Source of the DNA: Sergeia podlipaevii
Taxonomy: Eukaryota > Euglenozoa > Kinetoplastea > Trypanosomatida > Trypanosomatidae
Length of the DNA stretch: 46,616 bases
Direction: 5' to 3'
Assembly: GCA_030849805.1 (NCBI GenBank)
Contig: JASANZ010002107.1
Coordinates: 1 to 46,616, forward strand
Position 1 is the first letter of the stretch, and each line of letters starts with the position of its first letter. A program made the translations under genes and the position numbers. The notes beneath the pieces are model-generated. The model made no database searches. It was not told the origin of the DNA and saw only the letters and a program-made list of their open reading frames with translations. Below, piece after piece: positions 37,704 through 46,616 of this stretch.

Positions 37704-37714
37704 AAAAAAAAAAA
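37704..37714 (-). promoter_or_regulatory. Trans-splicing polypyrimidine tract (GRASP)
   Basis: T-rich tract in the minus sense. The first AG follows at 37687-37688, giving a 5' UTR of about 86 nt containing the (AUC)n repeat. The tract is short, so confidence is moderate. Confidence 0.4.
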
Positions 37715-38590
37715 TCAAAGGGCGTGTGGCACACACACAAAAGAAAGAAAAACACTGCTTTTTACTAACACAGAGATATATAAACACACGCGCACACAGC
37801 AATCTAAGGGAAACAAAACTACTGACAGAGATGTTCACAAGCAAAGAGAAATGGTAGTGAAGACAAAAATATGTATAATTGGATAAAGCAAAGAAAATGC
37901 ACCACATATAAAAGCATCTTTGGAAAAAAACATATTTTTTTAACAGTAAACGCACTAACAGATTTTGATTTATTTTTTTGTGTGTATGAAATCTACCTTC
38001 TTGAGAAAACCCCAGAATAAATTTTTTTGTGATTGCCAAAGTCACAACAGTAAAAACAATAATAATAATAATAATAATAGCAGTAATGTTTGTTCACGAT
38101 GATTATGATTCTTCAAAAATGAAAAGCAAAAAAAAAAAAATGAAAAAGGAAGCAAGCCCACTATAATAGTAATAATAACTCTTCGCTCTATAGGTGCCCA
38201 TCTACACACACGCACACGCGTTTCCTTTTTTTCTTTTTTTTTTAAAAAAAACATACTATACACAAAGCAACTTAAAGAGGTACAACATATTTTTTTTAAG
38301 CGTGTAAGATAGTAATAATGATGATTGTAGTAAAATAGTAAGATCATATAAGAGGGTAAGCATATCATGCATGCTAATACGCAACTTAAGGAAAAAAAAA
38401 TATTATACATTTTTATTCCGTTATGCGAAGATATCTGTGTGTCGGCAATATATATCTCTCAATCCACATCCACAAATAGCGTAAGTAGAAATGACAACAA
38501 TTATAAAAGGAGTACCTTCAACCACAAAAGAAAGAAAAAGAAAAGAAAAAAATCTGGTTGTGAGCTCATAACAAGTCATGAAATATAATT

Positions 38591-39454
38591 TCAATCTCGC
38601 ATATTGCTTAAAGGAGATGATGAGCCGTTGTCAACCACCTGCACGGCGCTCTTCTCACCATGAAACTGTTTCACCATCCCTTTTGGAAGTGGTGGCAGCA
38701 CCAAAGCAGGAAGACGATCACGTCTCTCGACAATATCGCAGTTGGTGAAAAGACTGTTGTTGCGAACGTAGAGCGCCTGAGGACCTGGCAGCTCCGTGCA
38801 GTAGGCACTGTCATTGAACAAATTTGAGGTCTCTTGTAATGGACGAGGAGAGCGATAGGGAAAAGTAGTGCCTCGCTGCTGTTGCCGCTGGGTTTCAAAG
38901 GCGATGTCTAGTGAAGGGATACCAGCAGCAGCTGCTGCAGAACCGACATAAGAAGACGCAGAAAATGCATCAGCAGTGAAAAGCCCCATGCTGTGTGCTC
39001 CAACACTGGACGCCGTGGACGCCGTGGCCGCCGTGCTCACGCTGTTAAGAGGACCTTCTACGCTTCTTGAAGGGTTCTTGTGCTGCAAAATTACCCTGTC
39101 AAAGTCGCTCGCTGCACTACGCGCTGCCGCCTTCATAGATCCTAGCACTGGTGTTTGGGTCTCGCTCGGAGGCCGGCTGTCTACGTCACCGAGTGTATCT
39201 GCACACATTTCTGAGTTCGATGGCGTCACGTCGGCAGTCAGGTCCAGTATCCTTGGGGTCTGAGCAGCACTCGTGACTGCGCTAGAAAGTGGCTGGGGTG
39301 TTGGTGCTGTGGTGGCGCTTGGTAGCCGTTGTGGGCAACCTCGGAAATACGAAGAAATACCAAAAAGCCACAACGACCATCTAGAAGACGGTGGTGGTGG
39401 CTGCAGCGCAGCCGCATCACCAGGTGAAGGGATTTGTGAGGACTGAGAGGTCAT
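38591..39454 (-). CDS. Hypothetical protein, 287 aa
   Basis: I do not recognise this protein. The open frame reaches 39655, but the upstream 67 codons are Lys- and Tyr-rich translation of AT-rich spacer. The ATG at 39452-39454 (MTSQSSQIPSPG...) starts normal coding composition, so I use it. The protein is largely disordered: Pro-, Ser-, Thr- and Ala-rich, with one hydrophobic aromatic patch near residues 25-36 (SRWSLWLFGISSYF). The C-terminal part (about 200-280) has a more ordered look, with tyrosines and a hydrophobic LPALVLPPLP motif. No catalytic motif is seen. Confidence 0.7.
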   Translation of the reverse strand: MTSQSSQIPSPGDAAALQPPPPSSRWSLWLFGISSYFRGCPQRLPSATTAPTPQPLSSAVTSAAQTPRILDLTADVTPSNSEMCADTLGDVDSRPPSETQTPVLGSMKAAARSAASDFDRVILQHKNPSRSVEGPLNSVSTAATASTASSVGAHSMGLFTADAFSASSYVGSAAAAAGIPSLDIAFETQRQQQRGTTFPYRSPRPLQETSNLFNDSAYCTELPGPQALYVRNNSLFTNCDIVERRDRLPALVLPPLPKGMVKQFHGEKSAVQVVDNGSSSPLSNMRD

Positions 39455-40205
39455 TACAATAACAATAAAGAAGCAAACTGATAAATAATAATAATTATTA
39501 TTAAAAGTGTAGAGATGCAAGATTACCCTCTCACAGTATATATAGTGTATATATATGAAAGTACAACTTAAATTTGTACAATTTGTACTCTTCCTTTTTA
39601 TCTTTTGGTGATTTTGGTATCGCTTGTTTTTTTTCTTTTTCTTTTTTTTTTTCAAAGAAATCTTTTGACTGAGAGTGGTACCTGTTCACGGCACAAAGAC
39701 ACCCTAATTGAAATAGAGCAACTTACAACTTCAAAAGGGGAAAAACAAAGAGTAGCAATCAAGAAAAAGAAGACACCATAATAGTTCAGCAAAAAAAAGA
39801 AAAAAAGAAAAATCATCTGATGGTTTGTAATTCATCTTCAAGAAGGCCATTTTATAACCTTTACTACTAATCACGTAGGGCTAACGCAGATGCACTTAAA
39901 GCACTCTTAGAATGCGGGTTCGCAATCCTTTAAAGCACAAAATATGGAACTTACAAAAATATATAGAATCAATACTCACAACTGACGTCACCCTTCTCTA
40001 TCTGAAGAACCGAGGTAATCCTCTACAGACGATGATCTCCGCCCAACCACAAAGCAGGCAGAGCAGGAAAGAAAAAAAAAAAAAGAAACATAAGAAGCAG
40101 CCATGATCAGCTCCCGGGATGGAATGCAGAATACACCTCTACCACGTTGCACACATGTTCTTTCTTGTTGTTGTTGTTCATTTTCCTTCTTCGCTTTTCA
40201 CTTTT
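39455..40205. other. Intergenic spacer, 751 bp
   Basis: AT-rich, with TAA/TTA and TA repeats near 39484-39500 and 39538-39556, a plus-strand T-rich tract at 39627-39651 and purine runs at 39732-39750 and 39791-39812. Next to 40205 the minus sense is a purine-rich 3' UTR of the nucleoporin-like gene. No gene. Confidence 0.7.
39732..39750 (-). promoter_or_regulatory. Possible polypyrimidine tract (287-aa gene)
   Basis: C/T-rich in the minus sense. AG is at 39729-39730, giving a 5' UTR of about 275 nt. A second tract at 39791-39812 is an alternative. Confidence 0.35.
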
Positions 40206-41774
40206 CTAGATAGCCTTCTTGGTGAAAGGGTTGATATTCACGTGCGCAGGCGGGACGCACACATCCACCATCTCTCCCATCTCTGAAATGCCACTTATCT
40301 TGCCGAACGGACGGAAGGGCTGCACGTCGTTCTTCGGGTAGTACTTGAGCAAGCGGAAGGACTCCTTCTCAGCGAGTTTGTGCTCCTTCATCTCCTCAAG
40401 AATCGACTCAATCGCGTTCAGCTCCACACCAGCAGCCTTCTCGCGGATTGCTACAATGCGCTCAAGCTCCTTCCCCATCGCATCGTGATACTTGCTGTAG
40501 AGCTCCTCAAACAACTCTGACTCGTCCGCAAGCTCGTTGATGCGACGCTCACGGAACTCCTGCAGAGCAGGTGCGAGCTCCTCGTCGTACACGGGACATT
40601 CATCAATCCACTTGTCCATTTCCTTAACTTCGTCGTCGCGCTTCGCAAAAAGGCGGTTGAGAATGAGCCGACGCACCGTCTTCACTACGTCGTCCTTGCG
40701 GTCGTTCTGCATCACGAGCTTGATCTTGGTGGCCGCATCAAGGAGGAAGTCCTCACGCACGATGCGGCTACCCGACCTCACCTCCTTCGCCATCTCCGTC
40801 AAGCGCTTCTTTGACCACAGCGAAAAGTAAATCTCCGTGGTCTTTAGTGGCACCACTTTGACGTGCACGCCATCAGCGTCATCGCTGGTAGCAACGACGG
40901 CAGGAGCTCCAAAACCGGCGAAAGAAATAGGCGTGCCAGCCGCAGCAGTAGCAGCACCAAATCCAAACTGGGTCGCAGGCGCGGTAGCGAGGGCAGCTGG
41001 TGCAGCAGTGCCAAAGCCAAACTGTGGAGCAGCGGGGACAGCAGCTGAAGCACCAAAACCAAACGAGATAGGGACTGCTGGAGCAGTGGTACTGCCAAAA
41101 CCAAAGCCGAAAGATGGAGTTGGGGTGGCTGAAGTAGCTGGAGCGGCAGTGGGTGTGGTGGTAGCCCCAAACCCAAAGGATGCAGCGGGAGCAGGCCCTG
41201 AAGGATCAGAGCGCTTCTGCAACATATACACGTTAATGTCGGTGCCATCTGACTTGACCACTCGGCGCCAGCACATTTTCTGCCCTTCAAGAGGCAAAAT
41301 GCGTTCTGGTGCGTTGTCTTCAATATCGCTAAAAGGCCAGTGAGTCTTGACAACATACTGAGCTGGAGACAGCGTGGGTACACTTGCTTCGGCAATAACA
41401 AAGCAGTCCACCACTACACCGTCCAGGCCGTCAGGGCCAAGTAGAAGATCCTCTTCACGCAATTGAACAAACCAGCGAGGGCTGCTCGCATCGCGGCTCT
41501 CCAGCACCTCGCGGAAAGCGCTCCAGTCATACGGCATCTCTCCCGCTCCTGGCTTAGAGAAGGTTTTGTGCGCCAACTTGCTAGAAAGCAGCGTGTCTAT
41601 GCTAATTGGCGCAGTAGGAGCGGCATCAAGGAGAGGGTCGTTCTTCTCGATCCACTCGGTGATAGCCTGCAGCTCGGCCTCCTTCTTGGCAAGACGCGCA
41701 GCCTGCGCGGCGGTGGGGTTCTTGGGAGATGCCTTTCCCTTTGTGGACGACTTCTTTGCGCTGTGAGGAGGCAT
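40206..41774 (-). CDS. FG-repeat nucleoporin-like protein
   Basis: 522 aa, ATG at 41772-41774. The layout is a basic N-terminal tail (1-30), a probably folded region (about 35-190), an FG block (about 199-290) and a helical C-terminal region (about 300-480). The FG block has six motifs, mostly SFGFG or QFGFG, at about 199, 221, 237, 251, 269 and 284, separated by neutral Ala/Thr/Pro spacers without charges. FG repeats of nucleoporins form the selective barrier of the nuclear pore and bind transport receptors. The C-terminal helices, rich in Glu, Lys and Leu, are likely the anchoring domain. I cannot assign it to a specific trypanosome nucleoporin. A nuclear transport factor with FG motifs is an alternative. 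Confidence 0.85.
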   Translation of the reverse strand: MPPHSAKKSSTKGKASPKNPTAAQAARLAKKEAELQAITEWIEKNDPLLDAAPTAPISIDTLLSSKLAHKTFSKPGAGEMPYDWSAFREVLESRDASSPRWFVQLREEDLLLGPDGLDGVVVDCFVIAEASVPTLSPAQYVVKTHWPFSDIEDNAPERILPLEGQKMCWRRVVKSDGTDINVYMLQKRSDPSGPAPAASFGFGATTTPTAAPATSATPTPSFGFGFGSTTAPAVPISFGFGASAAVPAAPQFGFGTAAPAALATAPATQFGFGAATAAAGTPISFAGFGAPAVVATSDDADGVHVKVVPLKTTEIYFSLWSKKRLTEMAKEVRSGSRIVREDFLLDAATKIKLVMQNDRKDDVVKTVRRLILNRLFAKRDDEVKEMDKWIDECPVYDEELAPALQEFRERRINELADESELFEELYSKYHDAMGKELERIVAIREKAAGVELNAIESILEEMKEHKLAEKESFRLLKYYPKNDVQPFRPFGKISGISEMGEMVDVCVPPAHVNINPFTKKAI

Positions 41775-41935
41775 GTTTAAAATTCAAAAGACTCCTGAAT
41801 ATTAATTGATGTATACCCTGTGTGCTTGTGTGTACGTTACGCGTAGCTCTTAGCCTTTGTTTTTCTTCAATTATAATAGTAGTTATGTTCTCCTTTGAAA
41901 AATAATGTCGTGTGCAATGTATATATATATATATA

Positions 41936-41966
41936 AGAAAAGAAGAAAAGTATGAAAAATAAAGGG
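41936..41966 (-). promoter_or_regulatory. Trans-splicing polypyrimidine tract (nucleoporin-like gene)
   Basis: C/T-rich in the minus sense. The next AG is at 41893-41894, giving a 5' UTR of about 119 nt. Confidence 0.5.
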
Positions 41967-42235
41967 ATATGCGGATAGCAGACTAGTTCGGAAAAAATAA
42001 AAAATGTCGCCGTCGTAATTGCGTGCCGTATGTAAGTGTCAACTTGTAGAGATAAGAAATTTGCAAAATAACATACGTGTGTCTTGATCGATAAGACCCC
42101 AAGAGAACACAAGTAAGTTTCGTTGTTTTGTAAGTATTGTGTTGTTGTTTGTTGGTATGTATATTGATGAATGAAGGGAGACTGGAATCAGAATCGATTT
42201 AAAAAAAAAAAGAGAACAATAACACAGAGGCACCA

Positions 42236-42283
42236 CTCATCCTCCCCTCATCGCGCTCATCTCTCGCCCCACTTCTCTCTACC
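42236..42283 (-). promoter_or_regulatory. Purine-rich tract after NCA2-like stop
   Basis: In the minus sense a G/A-rich tract begins a few bases after the TAA and includes GAGGGGAGGATGAG. It is another instance of the stop-adjacent purine pattern. Confidence 0.4.
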
Positions 42284-45200
42284 TTACTTGAAAAACGAGT
42301 GCACCACTTGCATTCGCTGCAGTGTTTCCAGCCTCTGTCGCCGCGTACTCCGCATACTCTCAAGGTCATCTAAGTCCTCGAGAAGTGCACGATGAAAGCA
42401 GTACCCTTTCAAAGACTCCATGACCGTAGAGCGCATAACGTGCACAAGCAGCAACACCATACCTTGCTCGTAGCTATTGAGGACGCGCGACGTCTCCGGC
42501 ACTCTTACAGGCCTGCTACCATCACCTCCATCATCTCCTGCCAAGGCACCTGCATTCTCGTCACGAGAAGCAGGAGAGAAGGCGTAGGAGCGGCCACCAA
42601 ACATGTGCCGCGTGTGTGCCGCAGCGGAACCCGCGACCGTCGAGTTCCGGCCGCCACCTACAGCGACACACGGTGAGGTCACAGCATCACCTGCAGTAGA
42701 GTCATGATCAACAATACGATCAAAGAAAAATGGATTGGTGTCGCCATCAAAGCTGATGACCCGGTATACAGCACGCCACAGCAGCTTCATACGGCGGCGC
42801 ACAGGCTGAATGGAAGCTCGCCAGCGCATCAGCATCCACAGACCTGAGAGAGCCGCAAACCCAACCACTGGCATCATAGCCATCATCTTAAAATTGAGGT
42901 CATTGCCCTCGAGGACCTCGTCGATGCCGTTGGTAACGCGGCCAACCTCGAGAGCCTGATAAGACATCTGAATCAACATAATGCGAGGAAGGTCACCGAA
43001 GAAGCAGCTACGAATGGGGTGCTTCACAGCGGCCCTGTATTGCTTTTCGATAAGGCCATAGCCTTGCTCGTCCGCCACGCCGGTGCGCAAGCATTCAAGC
43101 GTGTGATCACGCAGTGCGTCAAGCTTCTCCTGCGTGGAGTTGGGGTAGTACTGCTCATGAAAATCGCGAATGATATTCGCAAGTGCCTCAGCGTCCCGAT
43201 CTTGAGCCTTGCGTCTTTCCTCCACACCAGGTCGAACATAAAAGATAGACTCACGTACTTGCTGTATTGGCATCACCACGTAAGTCGCAAGCATCACCCC
43301 GGCTGTGTGCCAGACACGTTGCCCTAGCGCGGCCAGCTCGGAGGGAGTTTTGGTGTAAAGCCACAAGAAGGGAGGGATGGTTGTGACACCCGCGACAAGA
43401 ACGCGCAGCCAGTGGCGTCCAGCTGGTGGTTTGTGCTTATCGTTAATAATTTCAGAAAGCCGCGTCGTGTAGAAGCGCGCGCACCCTACAGCAAACAACA
43501 GTGTCTCCACACCATCCTCAAGCGTTGCCTTGAGTGCTGTCTGATACTCCCCAAAGCGAGCGGACATGGGACTACCAGAGGTTGGAAGACCACTGCCAAG
43601 CGTACCATCGAGCCCAAACGTTGCCGCGAACCCTGACATCTCATAACGTGGCGTGCCAGTACCCGCAGCCGGTACCCCCTCCTGCCATAGTCGGCCGGCT
43701 GCCTGTTCCTGAGCCATCGTGAAGAGGAGTCCCTGTGACTGAAAAACGGCAGTGACCTGCGCAATCGTTGTCATCACTGCGACACGCAGGTGCTCGGCGA
43801 GATTGTACTGAGACGCAGTAGTCCCGCCAACGAAGCCGCTGTGAACATCTCCCCCCTGTGGTGTGGTCACTGCCGCGGATGCAGCCTCAAAAAAGATAGG
43901 AGCTCCTCCTCCTCCGCCGCCGCCTCTCAAGCCCGATGCCGCAGCCGCATTAGGGCACAAGTTGGCGTAGCTGCTAGTGTGTGCCATGTATGTTGCTTGT
44001 GGGCCCGCCAGGCTTCTGCTCGCCCACACGGTCGAGGCGTCAGCAAAGAAAGAGTTCATCTCCTCTTTCCGTAGGCCAGAGGTTACCGCGTCAAGCTCAC
44101 ACTCTTGCTGCATCTCCGCAATCAGCACGTTGAGTTGCTCAAGTTGCGTGTGAACGGTGCCGATGCAACTCACAATTAACCGAAACATACTCTTCAGCGC
44201 CATCATGTGGGCACCTGTCGTGTACCGCATAAAGGCACTCAAGCTGCGAAAACCACCGCCGCCCGCCTTGCTCGAGTACAACCTTTTCCAGAAAGATAAA
44301 GAAGAAAGACCTTGGTGAAAGGCGGCTTGACGTGGGTGGTCCTGTGCCCATGACCAGTACCACGCACCCCAGGCAACATCTCCCTGTACCGCGGAAAGCT
44401 CGCGCATGAGATAGATCATCGACTGACGCAGCCACACCAGCAAATGCAGCCAGCCACATACCTCACGGCACGCGCCCGTTGTGTCGTCGGGGTGCCATAG
44501 ACATATTGGCGGAGCTTGCTGTGGCTGTTGTGATTGGTGTGACTGCTGCCGAAGTGGGGAAGAGCGAGAGTGATGCTGAGAGGCGCCACTAGGATACTGT
44601 GGAGGATGCGCAAGCGGTACCTTCATCTGAGGCGATGGATACAGCTGGGGTTCACGTGAACAATGAAAAGAGTAGTCTGTGTCTCCCTCTTGCAGATTCG
44701 CCTCACGTACGTGGAGGGAGTCTTGCAGAGATTCTGAAGAGGGAGACACCACTTCGTCTGCGTCGTCGTCTGCATCGACCAATCCCTCGGTGCTTTTGGT
44801 AGCTGTTGGGAGGCTAGAGGTCAGTCCTTCTTCAAAGTGGGCATTATGGCTATGATGCCGGCGTCGCCGCTCGCAGTGCTCTGGTGTATTTGTAGTGTCG
44901 CTCCTCAAGCGGCGTGGTTTAGGCAACTCCCCCGTTTTCATCTCTCCCTCATCCACGTCCTTCGCCTCTGCTGTGGCAACCTCCGTGTTCAACTGGATGG
45001 ACGCAGTACAAGTAGCGGGGGACCGCTCTTGACTCGCGCGCTCCGTCGCCAGTTCAGTTGCTGGAAAACCCATTTTGGTGAACGGTGCGCCACTGTCCAT
45101 GACATGAAAAAACGCATGTGCCACGAGGTTTGGTAAGCATCGCTGATCTCGCTTCGCCTGTTCTGTGGAGCATGGCGTAGCAGCTGGGGTGGTTCTGCTG

Positions 45201-45730
45201 GTAAACATGAGAGCAGCGGCGGTGACGGTGTGAGCTACATTCTCCAGTGCATTCCTGCTGTCAAGCCAAGATACATTCTGCAGATCAATGGACAACTTTT
45301 CTGGCGCTTTATCACCATGCCCTCCTCTCGCTGCTGCTGCTGTACCACCGCGACCTTCACTTCTGCCTGACGACTTGGCTCCACACTCTCCACACTCATC
45401 ATGTGTACTCGACACTTCTTCACCTTCACTGCCTACGTTCATACGCTCCTTGTGGTCGTACAGCCGCTGATGCCGCACGGCGTATCCCCGCATCACCATA
45501 CGAAGCAGCTCCTCAATATCTGAGAGAGAGCGCAGGTTCGTGCGTGCGTACTGCTCAATCGCCGCGCTTGTAAAGGCACCTCTCGGCAAGTGACTCACCA
45601 CGAGTGCTGTGTGGGATAGACGCATAAAAGCGCGGCTGGATTGGTCAGCTATGGCAGCACCAAAGAAAAGTGAAAACGCACTACGCGAGGCAGCAGGCGT
45701 CGATATATCGAGTCCCTCAGGATCTACCAT
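42284..45730 (-). CDS. NCA2-domain mitochondrial membrane protein, extended N-terminus
   Basis: 1148 aa, ATG at 45728-45730. Residues about 735-980 match the NCA2 family, known from yeast as needed for normal expression of mitochondrial ATP synthase genes. Recognisable parts are a membrane helix near 775-794 (LVAGVTTIPPFLWLY), the IRDFHEQYY helix, the KHPIRSCFFGDLPRIMLIQ block (about 900-918), a long helix with ELNF-like NDLNF (about 943), and a second membrane helix near 947-968 (MMPVVGFAALSGLWML). The first 730 residues or so are unlike the short family members. They include long disordered Ser/Glu/His/Gln-rich segments (about 120-400), a Trp-rich helical segment near 410-480 and a Gly run near 605. 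There is no classical presequence, so import would rely on internal signals. Location and role are inferred from the family. Confidence 0.85.
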   Translation of the reverse strand: MVDPEGLDISTPAASRSAFSLFFGAAIADQSSRAFMRLSHTALVVSHLPRGAFTSAAIEQYARTNLRSLSDIEELLRMVMRGYAVRHQRLYDHKERMNVGSEGEEVSSTHDECGECGAKSSGRSEGRGGTAAAARGGHGDKAPEKLSIDLQNVSWLDSRNALENVAHTVTAAALMFTSRTTPAATPCSTEQAKRDQRCLPNLVAHAFFHVMDSGAPFTKMGFPATELATERASQERSPATCTASIQLNTEVATAEAKDVDEGEMKTGELPKPRRLRSDTTNTPEHCERRRRHHSHNAHFEEGLTSSLPTATKSTEGLVDADDDADEVVSPSSESLQDSLHVREANLQEGDTDYSFHCSREPQLYPSPQMKVPLAHPPQYPSGASQHHSRSSPLRQQSHQSQQPQQAPPICLWHPDDTTGACREVCGWLHLLVWLRQSMIYLMRELSAVQGDVAWGAWYWSWAQDHPRQAAFHQGLSSLSFWKRLYSSKAGGGGFRSLSAFMRYTTGAHMMALKSMFRLIVSCIGTVHTQLEQLNVLIAEMQQECELDAVTSGLRKEEMNSFFADASTVWASRSLAGPQATYMAHTSSYANLCPNAAAASGLRGGGGGGGAPIFFEAASAAVTTPQGGDVHSGFVGGTTASQYNLAEHLRVAVMTTIAQVTAVFQSQGLLFTMAQEQAAGRLWQEGVPAAGTGTPRYEMSGFAATFGLDGTLGSGLPTSGSPMSARFGEYQTALKATLEDGVETLLFAVGCARFYTTRLSEIINDKHKPPAGRHWLRVLVAGVTTIPPFLWLYTKTPSELAALGQRVWHTAGVMLATYVVMPIQQVRESIFYVRPGVEERRKAQDRDAEALANIIRDFHEQYYPNSTQEKLDALRDHTLECLRTGVADEQGYGLIEKQYRAAVKHPIRSCFFGDLPRIMLIQMSYQALEVGRVTNGIDEVLEGNDLNFKMMAMMPVVGFAALSGLWMLMRWRASIQPVRRRMKLLWRAVYRVISFDGDTNPFFFDRIVDHDSTAGDAVTSPCVAVGGGRNSTVAGSAAAHTRHMFGGRSYAFSPASRDENAGALAGDDGGDGSRPVRVPETSRVLNSYEQGMVLLLVHVMRSTVMESLKGYCFHRALLEDLDDLESMRSTRRQRLETLQRMQVVHSFFK

Positions 45731-46545
45731 TGGCTTATGCGTGTTTATGTATTGTTCAGTACTAAAGGTATTATAGATATATATATTTCAAACTACCTTG
45801 TATATTTTTCCCTAAGTGAACAGAAAAAAGTACCTCCCTTTTTTTCTTTTTAAGCAACAATCCCGCTGTTAGTCCGTGTATGTATTTAGTATATCGCCTT
45901 TATATATGTTTATTTACTTATTCTTACTTTTTGGTTGTTCACAAGTTCCTCTTTTTGTCTTCTTTATTGAGCGGTCAGCACTTCACGATATAGCGGAAAC
46001 ACAACCAACACTCAACACTACAAGATCAAAAAAAGGCTGATGTTTCTTCACCAAAGTACTTGAACACAGTAAAGAAGACAAAAATACGAAAAGGAAAAAG
46101 AAAAAGAAAAAGGGAACAGAATAGTTAGACACATTCTACGTATTTTTAATATCAGAAAACCGTTGTGTCACCCTCCTAACCAACGAGCTCTAACCATGCT
46201 AATATGAATGAAATAATGCGCCACCAAAAAGAATTGAAATTATTATAATGAAAAGGGCCACTTCTATAAAAGAAAAGCACCCTAGCTTACCAAAACCCAA
46301 AGAAATAAAACACGAACAAGTATAAAACAAAACAAAACTAAAAGTCAAAAAAAACATCACCTTCAAATACCCTCATCGTATAAGAGAGTTAAAAAAAAAA
46401 ACAGTATGAGAATAAAACATATATATTCAATTAAAGAAGCTGCAGAAATCCGGATTACCAGCGTACCATATACCATAACAAATCTATATCCACAGAAAGA
46501 AAGTCGACAGCATTCACAGAAAAATAAGCATATACTTTTCACACA
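45731..46545. other. Intergenic spacer, 815 bp
   Basis: AT-rich. It contains a strong purine run at 46089-46115 and a short one at 45821-45830 (splice tract candidates for the NCA2-like gene). The rest is the 3' UTR of the gene cut by the right edge. No credible gene. Confidence 0.7.
46089..46115 (-). promoter_or_regulatory. Polypyrimidine tract (NCA2-like gene)
   Basis: A (GAAAAA)n-like plus-strand repeat, so C/T-only in the minus sense. AG is at 46059-46060, giving a 5' UTR of about 328 nt. A short tract ending near 45821, followed by CTTAG with AG at 45812-45813, would give about 82 nt and is a real alternative. Confidence 0.45.
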
Positions 46546-46616
46546 TTAAACGATAGGAGCGTAAGGCATGGGCTTCACGTCGCCGACCTTGAAGTGGGCA
46601 GTGCACTTCTTCAGCT
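46546..46616 (-). CDS. C-terminal end of an unidentified gene (partial)
   Basis: Only the last 22 codons and the TAA (46546-46548) are inside the window. The readable end is Lys- and Pro-containing and finishes VKPMPYAPIV. The codons are strongly GC-ending, unlike the spacer, which supports real coding DNA and possibly high expression. The fragment is too short to identify. The gene continues beyond 46616 and is the first of the window in transcription order. Confidence 0.6.
   Translation of the reverse strand, partial: LKKCTAHFKVGDVKPMPYAPIV

Larger units (their letters stand above)
37601..38590. other. Intergenic spacer, 990 bp
   Basis: AT-rich, with an ATG/ATC trinucleotide repeat at 37639-37664 in the GRASP 5' UTR region, an AAT repeat at 38058-38080 and several A runs. 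No gene. Confidence 0.7.
41775..42283. other. Intergenic spacer, 509 bp
   Basis: AT-rich, with a TA run at 41920-41934 and, beside 42283, a purine-rich 3' UTR (minus sense) of the NCA2-like gene. No gene. Confidence 0.75.

Noticed and set aside
39455..39655. N-terminal extension of the 287-aa protein beginning with a Lys run
   Set aside because: It is translation of A-rich and AT-repeat spacer, and the composition changes sharply at the ATG at 39454.
1..46616. Transposable elements, spliced-leader RNA, snRNA or CRISPR arrays
   Set aside because: I looked for reverse transcriptase or transposase motifs, direct repeats with spacers, the spliced-leader exon and U-snRNA signatures, and saw none.

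Overview
This window looks like nuclear DNA of a trypanosomatid (kinetoplastid) protozoan. The evidence is architectural. Sixteen protein genes (fifteen complete, one cut by the right edge) all lie on the minus strand, with no intron signs. They are separated by AT- and homopolymer-rich spacers full of simple repeats. Most genes have, just upstream in the transcription sense, a pyrimidine tract followed by an AG, as expected for trans-splicing in a polycistronic unit. No strand switch, tRNA, rRNA, transposon or CRISPR array was recognised. Coding DNA is moderately GC-rich and the spacers are long (up to 2.6 kb). This fits a trypanosomatid outside the very GC-rich Leishmania group, but the genus cannot be fixed from this sequence alone.

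Layout in transcription order (right to left): an unidentified gene cut at the right edge; a 1148-aa protein with a C-terminal NCA2-type mitochondrial domain; a nucleoporin-like protein with an FG-repeat block; a 287-aa hypothetical; a GRASP-type Golgi protein; mitochondrial HSP90 (TRAP1); a circularly permuted nucleolar GTPase of the GNL3L/NUG1 family; DPH2 of the diphthamide pathway; a double MYND zinc-finger protein; a HAD-type phosphatase-like protein; a coiled-coil protein with three C-terminal repeats; a 1295-aa protein with an RGG-rich tail; a 1056-aa glutamine-rich hypothetical; a multi-pass membrane protein resembling the Bax-inhibitor/GHITM family; an SRPBCC domain joined to EF-hand-like segments; and a 508-aa hypothetical.

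The genes do not form one pathway, which is normal for kinetoplastid polycistrons, where neighbours are co-transcribed but regulated after transcription. Three products are probably mitochondrial (NCA2-like, TRAP1, GHITM-like), two serve translation or ribosome assembly (DPH2, GNL3L-like), and one each serves the Golgi and the nuclear pore.

The least explained parts are non-coding. The 2.3 kb spacer 6423-8697 holds several inverted repeats, including a three-stem foldable element at 6671-6731. The 2.6 kb spacer 16734-19355 has a clean 7-bp hairpin and a Z-DNA-prone run. About half of the genes carry a purine-rich tract at or shortly after the stop codon, and two of these share an exact 13-mer. 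I found no clear new multi-gene system. The best protein-level oddities are the SRPBCC/EF-hand fusion, a cysteine-rich insert in DPH2, the FG block placed between two folded regions, and the large insert in the HAD protein.
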